From Charina bottae (lineage: Eukaryota; Chordata; Lepidosauria; Squamata; Charinaidae): 64,000 nucleotides of DNA. The DNA is taken from NCBI GenBank assembly GCA_023362775.1, contig JALMGJ010000015.1:13130501-13194500 (forward strand). Reading direction: 5' to 3'. Both the position numbers and the translations under genes were made by a program. A model generated the notes under the pieces. The model had not been told where the DNA came from. It searched no databases and saw only the letters and a program-made list of their open reading frames with translations. The first letter of the stretch is position 1; each line of letters starts with the position of its first letter. Positions 57,901 to 64,000 of the stretch are shown piece after piece.

Positions 57901-60900
57901 AACAGCTATCTCATCTAACTTGCTTTTGAACTGGGAAGTAACAGCTTCTTCTAGGACTAAAGAAACAATCACTTTGTGCAACACAACATTTACTGGTGAT
58001 GTTCACTGCCTCTGAGTAAACAGGCTCACTACTACAGACTAGTGACCCACCTTTAAACCTAGTGCAGGGTGGGAAGAACTTGGATAGCTGAGGGTTTGAT
58101 TTAACATTTTGGAAGAATCAAGAGCTGCACTGGCGTGGGGGCGGGTTGTGTTACACTGCACTTTGGGATGTGCTTTGACATGTGTGCTACATTAATCCAC
58201 AATAAACCTAATTACACTATAGTTTTCATGTATTTTCTACCTCAAAATGAAAGAAAAACACGTCCGTTTTCATCATTTGTTGACTTATTTCTTCAACATC
58301 ATTCTGCTCCAAACTCCAGCCCCTGTAGGAAGTCCAGGAAGATACTGTGTTCAATAGTATTGAGCACTCTGAGAGCAGGACCAATGGGACTGTACTCGCT
58401 CCATCCAGATCCTGCTGCAGATCATCAACAATGGTGACCAATGCCATTCTGTCCCAGGCCTAGGCCTAGGCCTGCAACATCACTGGAAGGGATCCAGATA
58501 ATCCGTTTCTTCCAGGATCCTCTGTAGACAAACCCCAACCACTTTCTCAACAGCCTTCCCCTCAAAGAGGAGGTTGGAATCGAGTCAGAAGTTCTCCAGA
58601 ACTTCTGGGTTGAAGGAGAGTTTCTTCAGGAGGGTGCATACCACTGTCTCCTACAAGGCATCATGACTTAATGTAATGGTCTGATTCAAACAGCATGCTG
58701 AGATAAATGGCTGAGTTTCCACTATATGTTGAAGCACAAGCTACCAACTCTATTTTGACCTAGTCTAGTATATTATGTGAACTTACCTTCAGGTCCTTTT
58801 CAGGATGTTGCTGACCTCTTGGGACATGACAGCCATTACCTGAAGTATCTTTAAAAGAAGACAATGTCCTTGGAGGACTATGTGGAAGACAGGTCATGTC
58901 AGAAGCTATTGGTTATGATGTAAAGCCCAAGTGAGCAACAGCCAACAATTATAAAATCGAAGTTCTTGGTTTATTGTACTTAAACAACATCAAAAGACCT
59001 TGACAAGCCATTGACTATATTTGCAGTTGCTTCCTCTGTGGTGTTCCTCCTCTGTCTGTCTTTTTGCTTTGATTCGTTTTGCTAAACTCATGAAAAACAA
59101 AATAAAGTACAAGCATCAGTTTCAAGATAGTTCAAATTGTACTGAAGCTCAACATCTAACTTTACAACAGAATTTCAATGCACCTGATATATGGTAGAGA
59201 AGAAAGGGAGAAAAAAGAAATTATGTCAAAATATAATAAAATAACTCAAGGGAATTTGATCAGATGGCTTAGAAATCCTCTTCCTTATCCCTGTCTCAAA
59301 ATAGTACCAACCACATTATCGTATTCCTTCCTGGTACAATTCTAAAGTAGCTTTAGGAGTTTTCCTTCCACCATCCTTCCTCAGTGCTACTTCTAAGGAG
59401 GAAGTAGATTTGGATAGGTGCTTCAGAGCTCATGGGGGTTGGGACATAGCACCCATCTGAAACTGTTTAAAGCAGCCGCATCTTTTCCTGGGATTGTGCA
59501 CAATCCTGAAAAAGGACACGGCTGTTCTATGGAGCTCAGACGGATGCTATGTTTGTGGCCCTGCATTCTCCAAAGCACATTTATGGAATCAAATCCAAAA
59601 CACTGCACAACCCTTGTATATACTAGAAAGATTAAGTTTTGTGGTAACAAGAAGAAGGAATATTGTGTTCATGTCCTACTGATGGACATCCTAGAAATTT
59701 TAGATTGAATCCAGATTTAATGCCCTTGGAGGTAACCTGTGGAAATCAGTTGTGCTTAACTGAATTATGGAAATTAATCCCAATGAAAATGTGCAAGAGG
59801 TAACATTTATGGAAGTGTGCATGTCTGTATGTTTATTTTGGTGCTGTCCTGCAGATTTTCTGCACCTTCAAGTGTTCTCTTAGCTGTATCATCATAATAC
59901 AAAACTGATACCTCTTGCACTGATGTTTTATTTGGAGCCTGGATGTGGGTTATATTACATTACCCATGCAAAAAAAAACCCAACTTTTCCTAACTTTTAT
60001 GAAATTCCTTTAAGCTTTCAGAGCAAAAAAAAAATATTACAGTGGGTTTCTGGTAAGGAATCTGTTGTTTTTTCTTAGATCATCCCATATCACAGATCCA
60101 TTTTGTGTCTCTCTGTTTCTTTCTATTCATCTGTCTATTGACCAGTTAAACACTGCCACAACTTTTAGTTCTGAGCAATGCTTTTTTTTGGGGGGGGGTG
60201 TTGTTCTCATGTTTGTTTTTGGTAGTTTCCAAGAAGTTTTGTAAAACCATTTTCGTTTGCATCTTTAATTGTCTCTTTTAATTTTTACAAGATCCCTAGT
60301 GTCAAATAACATGTTCTCCTCCCTGCTGAAACTTCTCATAGGGAACAAAAGCTGAGTTCAAAGCTTTCAACCCGAGCACCCTTCTTCCTCCCTGCCTCAG
60401 TTATTGGACATATCCTGGATCTTTGACAACACCGCCTCTCAACGAGAGTGTAACCTGGATAGTGCTGAAGGAAGCTATCCCAGTATCAGAGAAACAGGTA
60501 AATCTTGAGGGTGAGTGAGTGTTGAGAATGTAGTTGCCCCATGTTTACGGAAAATATTCTTCCAAATAGTTATCAGGAGAAAATGCTCTATTTAAAAACA
60601 AAAACAAAAAACAGTTAAATTCTTTTGGAAATGCACTTTTTAAATCCCTTTCAGCAACCAAGCTACAAAGGATTTGGGTATCCCATCCAGATAAATTGAT
60701 ATTTTCCTCCAGGATATTTTTAATTATCATCATTTTGGAGAAGGATATATAGGGTGTGTCCATTGTATGTGTTGGGAGGGAGGTCCATTTAAAATCAGCA
60801 GGAAATTACACTGCTAATATTTGTTGATTTTTCTGCCAAATCAGAGTAATGTGGTTCTAAAGAGTTCTGTGACATTCAAAAAGGGAGTTGCCCAGTTTTG

Positions 60901-61663
60901 CCTGTTTGAAAACATTCTTTATAAAGATTGAAAACAAAAAATAATGCAAAGAAGAAAACAGGACCTTGAAGTTGCCCACCAACAGTTAATATCTGCAGAA
61001 TGAACTGAATGGACATGTGCTTCATTTGGCCAGTTTTTTGTTTTTTTTTTACTGTGGCTGAGATGGATTGCATTTCTGTTAAATTATTCTCATTTCTAAA
61101 TGTAATCTATGAAAAAATGTCTTTTAAGCATCAGGCAAGGGCCTACTTTTTGATTGTCATAAGCTGTTCTATGTTGTGTTTTCAGTAATATTGTTTACCT
61201 CTTTAACTCCTTAGGTCTTATATAAATTTCTTTTGTTGTTGTTGTTGCTATTGTTATATCTTCGTTTTAAAATCATTGTGTATACATTGCACTAACGTAT
61301 AGTCTTTTTTGTATGTGTTGGGATGTTACGATCTTTTAATTTTTTTTAATCAAATTCTGCAAATTGGTTGCAAAAAACCAAATATCACTGGATGAATAAT
61401 CTAGTCATGAGTATTACTGGATGAATAAAGTGAAATAAAGAAATGATGAAAGTGCTACGTTTTCACTATTATTATTTGCTCGTAAGCATGTTCACAGGCT
61501 GCGTTTCTAAGCTGTAATGCTGTTTCATGTACATTTACAGATGGAGAAATTCAGAACTCTCCTTTTTACAACAGAGGAAGATGAAAAGATCTCGATGGTG
61601 AATAATTTTCGGCCCCCTCAGCCTCTTAAGGGAAGGGTTGTTCGTGCATCCTTCAAGGTGTAA
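48614..61663 (+). CDS. CA7: CA7, cytosolic carbonic anhydrase 7; complete, 7 coding exons
   Basis: Alpha-class carbonic anhydrase catalysing CO2 hydration in the cytosol, in mammals mainly in neurons and muscle. Seven exons (48614-48653, 50940-51137, 53722-53840, 54816-54911, 56554-56616, 60342-60497, 61541-61663) total 795 bp, giving 264 residues, the same length as human CA7. Start [14 protein letters not shown], end [10 protein letters not shown]. Zinc ligands are His96 and His98 (QFHFHWG) and His121 (LHLVHWN); proton-shuttle His66 lies in NNGHSV; substrate-site Thr201-Thr202 lies in SLTTPPL. All key residues are present. The reactive cysteines reported for human CA VII are replaced here (see findings). 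It diverges from NAE1, as in human. Confidence 0.97.
48822..49004. repeat. TG/TA/TATG compound microsatellite, CA7 intron 1
   Basis: Alternating TG, TA, CATA, CA and TATG runs. Overlapping open frames here are products of the repeat. Confidence 0.9.
50032..50481 (-). repeat. Sauria SINE with three tandem internal copies, CA7 intron 1
   Basis: Minus orientation: T-rich tail and Bov-B-like 3' end at the left, tRNA-like head at the right (ttaaccactagaccaaactgg). The B-box segment ('cgggactagaactctcagtc') occurs three times at about 100-bp spacing, as in the larger array at 2.2-3.1 kb. Confidence 0.85.
50940..51137 (+). CDS. CA7: CA7 coding exon 2
   Basis: 198 bp, residues 14-79. Acceptor ccccaaag, donor GTGAGC. 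Peptide includes [16 protein letters not shown] and [10 protein letters not shown] with proton-shuttle His66. Confidence 0.97.
51561..51890 (-). mobile_element. tRNA-derived squamate SINE, CA7 intron 2
   Basis: Same family as 40530-40865 and same orientation; 'cgcacatttgtgcagccgtg' at left, 'cttacccactgagccaccaa' at right. No clear target duplication found. Confidence 0.8.
51960..52140. repeat. A-rich dispersed repeat tail
   Basis: 'agctgcccatctcgcatatg', 'ggtggttcacac' and then A-rich TAAAACA runs; resembles the 39.5-kb repeat head. Family unassigned. Confidence 0.35.
52196..52346. repeat. Degenerate hairpin MITE, CA7 intron 2
   Basis: Outer ends 'caggggtgtccaca' and 'atggacacccctg', inner 'aaaaaagtcaa' and 'ttgactttttgg'; related to 21754-21867. 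Confidence 0.55.
53290..53618 (-). repeat. Sauria-related SINE with duplicated internal segment, CA7 intron 2
   Basis: The segment 'gaactcacagtctcc ... ctgagagagagggactggcc' occurs twice; tRNA head complement 'ttaaccactacaccaactgc' at the right. Ends about 100 bp before CA7 exon 3. Confidence 0.8.
53722..53840 (+). CDS. CA7: CA7 coding exon 3
   Basis: 119 bp, residues 80-119. Acceptor gttccag, donor GTGAGT. Peptide includes [20 protein letters not shown], with zinc ligands His96 and His98, and [15 protein letters not shown]. Confidence 0.97.
54816..54911 (+). CDS. CA7: CA7 coding exon 4
   Basis: 96 bp, residues 120-151. Acceptor cccccaag, donor [26 protein letters not shown] holds the third zinc ligand His121. 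Confidence 0.97.
55030..55283 (-). repeat. Full-length Sauria SINE, CA7 intron 4
   Basis: Single-copy interior: tail 'ataaataactcaaggcggcg', body 'gactggcccaaggtcaccca', B-box and head 'ttaaccactagaccaaagtgg'. Confidence 0.85.
55558..55933. mobile_element. MITE of the 'caggtagtcc' family, TA-flanked, CA7 intron 4
   Basis: Ends caggtagaccttgcttaacg and ttaagcgaggactacctg, both followed outward by TA, as expected for mariner-like target duplication. Interior 'gctgggaaggttgaaaatgg' shared with the 30.6-kb copy. Confidence 0.8.
56554..56616 (+). CDS. CA7: CA7 coding exon 5
   Basis: 63 bp, residues 152-172, [20 protein letters not shown] plus K. Acceptor acatttag, donor GTAAGT. Confidence 0.96.
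57326..57370 (-). ncRNA. Hammerhead-like core, left arm (minus strand)
   Basis: Minus strand: CTGAAGA (57364-57358), then TGCTGGC ... GCTGGC able to pair through two G-U wobbles (stem II), GAAAC (57337-57333), GTTAGG. Mirror of the right-arm core. Confidence 0.5.
57410..57850. repeat. 72-bp tandem repeat, six units
   Basis: Units are almost identical ('cctgggcacagagatttcgc ... gatgctggcgaaa'). Because 72 is a multiple of three, long open frames persist on both strands; these are not genes. The last unit differs by 'ccagagatg' for 'ccacagatg'. Confidence 0.95.
57812..57858 (+). ncRNA. Hammerhead-like core, right arm (plus strand)
   Basis: CTGAAGA at 57819-57825, stem II GCTGGC/GCTGGC (four Watson-Crick and two wobble pairs), GAAAC at 57846-57850, then GTTAGG; CCT upstream can pair with AGG (stem I). 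The other five units have GAAAC followed by CTGGG instead. Confidence 0.5.
58290..58665. repeat. Dispersed retroelement-derived repeat, CA7 intron 5
   Basis: Words such as 'gtccaggaagatact', 'ccagataatccgtttcttcc' and 'cagccttcccctcaaagagg' belong to a family I know as dispersed in sauropsid genomes (non-LTR type likely). No intact frame. Confidence 0.45.
60342..60497 (+). CDS. CA7: CA7 coding exon 6
   Basis: 156 bp, residues 173-224. Acceptor ctcatag, donor [26 protein letters not shown] holds Thr201-Thr202 and the hydrophobic substrate wall. Confidence 0.97.
61541..61663 (+). CDS. CA7: CA7 coding exon 7 (C-terminus)
   Basis: 123 bp including TAA at 61661-61663. Acceptor tttacag. [20 protein letters not shown] is the conserved C-terminal signature. 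Confidence 0.97.
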   Translation: MEKFRTLLFTTEEDEKISMVNNFRPPQPLKGRVVRASFKV

Positions 61664-61845
61664 GAAGAATAGATGGAAAGAAGAAGGCAGAACATGCAGA
61701 GAGTTTCTAAATCAGCAAACATAAGACTCTGATTTTCATCCTGGGCTTTAAAATGCCACAGCAAGGAGACTGCAGGACATCTATTGAGTTTGACATGATT
61801 CCAAACTCAAGATAACTTGTGAAGCATCCATACCACTCCAGATGT

Positions 61846-61916
61846 TTTCCTTCCTTCCTTCCTTCCTTCCTTCCTTCCTTCCTTCCTTCCTTCCTTCCTT
61901 CCTTCCTTCCTTCCTT
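61846..61916. repeat. (TTCC)n microsatellite in the CA7 3' UTR region
   Basis: About 17 TTCC units starting some 183 bases after the stop codon; purine/pyrimidine strand asymmetry is complete across 70 bp. Confidence 0.95.
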
Positions 61917-62957
61917 GATACAGCCGTTATTTTATTACCATGTTCCTGAAGGAACACTGGGGTTTTTTTGTTCCTTATTTTGTCTAGGAAAAATGTTTCG
62001 ATTGCAATGAAATGCAAATCCCTGACATAAATATTAAGATATTTATATTTGGGCAGAACCAAGCGTATCTCTACTTTTTTAATCTCTACTTTTCCTCTTT
62101 TTGTCTTGTAAATAAGACTTCTGATCTTTAATCATAATGAAGATTTGATGATTGATCCCCCCTGCAGGTGCCCTATTCTTGTTCCTTGCCTATTGTACCC
62201 ACTTTTGGTTACCTCTTTCATTTCCCTTCCCTTCCTAGAGCATTTATCCCCTTTTATCACCTCTCAAATCTTTTTTATTTGCCTGCCTTTTCTTCTGAAA
62301 GGAGAGAATGTAGACATAAGGTTTTTTGCATCTTAAAATCTGTGCAAGCTTCTAGTCCTCAAAGTTGCAAAGTAGTTTGAAAATATGTGAGCATAATTGA
62401 GGAAATAGTGCCTTCATCAGAATGTCTGAAAGTCACTTCAAAGGTGAAATGCTCCTTTTTAATTTCAGCCAGGCTCGTCCTCCTGCAAATCCTCCCTCCC
62501 TTTCTCCCTCCTCACACTCAACAGGCATTTTGTGGGAACCCACAAACTTTTTCTGAACTGTTGAAAATTGTGAAAAAGTGGTCTCCGAGCCTCCTAGCTT
62601 GTCTGTGATGTGCATGGGGTTATGTAAGGACCGGCATTTCAGAGAACTGAGATTCCTATCGTTTTATGTTCACGTCACCTGTCACCGACCATAGAAAAAT
62701 AGTTGGATAATTTAGGAAACCAGAATGAAAAGTCCTGCAGTATTTCTCCCTGAAAATTAATGGAGGGAAATATTTTTTCACAGCCTTCAACAGTAGCTGT
62801 CCTCCGATGTGCTCTTATAGCCAGAAAGCCTAAAATAAGCAATCGAAAGTTGTGCTTGACTAAAGCCATCAATACTTCATTGCTTTGCCTGAACTTCAAT
62901 GTCCTTCATGCTGTATTTTTCTGCTTCAGACAATCCTCTTTGAAGTTGTTTGCCAAG

Positions 62958-63080
62958 GGTAGAGAACCTGCAGTCCTTCAAAAATGCTGCTGACTTAAAA
63001 CTCCAACTTGGCCCTAACCAGCATGGATAATAGAGAGGGATGATGTCAGCTAGTTTAATACTATCCGGGGAGCCAGCCAC
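62958..63080. repeat. hAT-like MITE remnant
   Basis: 'agagaacctgcagtccttc', 'gctgctgacttaaaactcc' and 'taaccagcatggataatag' follow the order of the 'gactacaactcccatcatcc' MITE, with many changes. Confidence 0.5.
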
Positions 63081-63437
63081 TCATTCCAGGCCTTTGCAGA
63101 CCTAGATTCACGCATCACACCAAGCTGTGATGGGCTCAACCATGTTTTCTTGAATAAGCTCCAATATGCTGAGTCTACACATTGCCTTAAGCTCTAACCA
63201 AACCAACCCAGCCACTGACTAATGGAGGTTCTTCAAGATTTGCAGCAGGAACCTGTTTTCCATCTCTACAGTAATGCTAGTGATTTAACCTGAGACTCTC
63301 TCCAAACAGGACATGTAATCTGCCAACAAGCAGCTGACCTCAGTTCATCTTCAACCACTTCTTGTCTTCAGGTTTTAGGACAATTTATCACTCCTGTCAT
63401 TGGTCCTGCTCATATATTGGTAGCAAGTATACATATA

Positions 63438-63765
63438 GCGTGTGGCTCAGCGGGTAAGACGCCAGGCTTGTCGATCAGAAGATCGCAAGTTCGGAGGTTC
63501 GAATCCCTAGCCCCGTGTGACGGAGTGAGCTCCGGCACTAGCCCCAGCTCTTGCCAACCCAGCAATTCGAAAGCATGCAAATGCAAGTAGATAAATAGGT
63601 ACCACTTCGGTGGGTAGGAAACAGCGTTCCGCGCACATCATGCCGGCCACATGACCACGGAAGCGTCTTCGGACAGCGCTGGCTCTTCGGCTAAGAAACG
63701 GAGATGAGCACCGGCCCCTAGAGTCGGACACGACTGCACAAATGTGCGGCGGGAATCTTTACCTT
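63438..63765 (+). mobile_element. tRNA-derived squamate SINE, CA7 downstream flank
   Basis: Head 'gtggctcagcgggtaagacg', B box 'ggaggttcgaatccctag'. Target duplication tatacatata at 63428-63437 and 63766-63775. The least diverged B box of the five copies. Confidence 0.85.
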
Positions 63766-64000
63766 TATACATATATTAAGGGAAGAAAATCCACCTGGTG
63801 GCCTTGATTAACAGACACATTCAACTCCGTAGGACTCAGTTCTGGGTAAATGAGGCAGAAGATCCTACTGGAAATGGGCTGGCTTTTCTCACTAGCTGAA
63901 GAGGCTGAAAAACACTGCTTAGAAGCCATGTTTTAGAGGCAACATATTTTGGCAGGCAGAATCCACATTTATTTTTGGGGAAGTCAAAAGCCACAGCAGG

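Larger units (their letters stand above)
57241..57905. mobile_element. Penelope-type palindromic insertion with six 72-bp tandem units, CA7 intron 5
   Basis: Left terminus ('ctttcacggccgg', 'cttccgggctgtgtggccgt', 'ttcctaacgtttcgccagc') is inverted relative to the right terminus ('ctggcgaaacgttaggaacc', 'acggccacacagcccggaag'). Target duplication ctatctcatctaa (13 bp) at 57228-57240 and 57906-57918. Between them, a 72-bp unit (CTGAAGA at 57459, 57531, 57603, 57675, 57747, 57819) repeats six times. This terminus is widespread in reptiles, and I infer it to be PLE-type from the hammerhead-like core and the layout shared with 4880-5110. No protein is encoded. Confidence 0.75.
61664..64000 (+). 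other. CA7 3' UTR and downstream flank
   Basis: No canonical AATAAA is obvious soon after the CA7 stop, so the transcript end is not placed. Contains a TTCC run, a MITE remnant and a SINE. No exon of the next gene (PDP2 in human) was recognised. Confidence 0.5.

Noticed and set aside
57233..58015. Long overlapping open frames on both strands (up to 229 codons) with repeated peptide units
   Set aside because: They follow from a 72-bp tandem repeat whose period is divisible by three; no start context, homology or splice structure supports a protein.

Overview
This is nuclear DNA of a squamate reptile (lizard or snake). Evidence: intron-rich vertebrate genes, Sauria-type tRNA SINEs with the Bov-B-like 3' tail, a second tRNA-derived SINE common in squamates, a 5S-rRNA-derived SINE, Penelope-like retroelements (PLEs) and many hAT- or mariner-like MITEs. 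The gene order, DYNC1LI2 - TERB1 - NAE1 - CA7, is the one I know from human 16q22.1, with the same relative strands (three genes on minus, CA7 on plus). I assigned genes by translating candidate exons and comparing them with vertebrate proteins from memory; no database search was possible.

Layout. 1-1606: first exon and start of intron 1 of DYNC1LI2 (minus) under a CpG island that runs to about 2.1 kb. 2.2-3.1 kb: a Sauria SINE with seven tandem copies of an internal segment. About 5.1-20.7 kb: TERB1 (minus), 16 coding exons encoding 732 residues plus an uncertain last exon. 20.7-24.7 kb: intergenic. 24.8-43.6 kb: complete NAE1 (minus), 20 coding exons whose phases all join, 540 residues, with a CpG-island promoter at 43.2-43.8 kb. 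43.8-48.5 kb: intergenic and repeat-rich. 48.6-61.7 kb: complete CA7 (plus), 7 coding exons, 264 residues. 61.7-64 kb: CA7 3' UTR or flank with a TTCC microsatellite and a SINE.

The genes share no operon-like function. DYNC1LI2 is a dynein light-intermediate chain, TERB1 tethers meiotic telomeres to the nuclear envelope, NAE1 is a subunit of the NEDD8 E1 enzyme, and CA7 is a cytosolic carbonic anhydrase.

The most unusual content is the PLE material. One copy in NAE1 intron 14 (30998-32477) has an open reverse transcriptase/GIY-YIG frame, inverted terminal sequences and a 15-bp target duplication. Two ORF-less insertions (4880-5110 and 57241-57905) are facing palindromes of PLE terminal sequence with 13-bp target duplications. 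All three carry hammerhead-ribozyme-like cores on opposite strands at their two ends, and the third contains six 72-bp tandem units.
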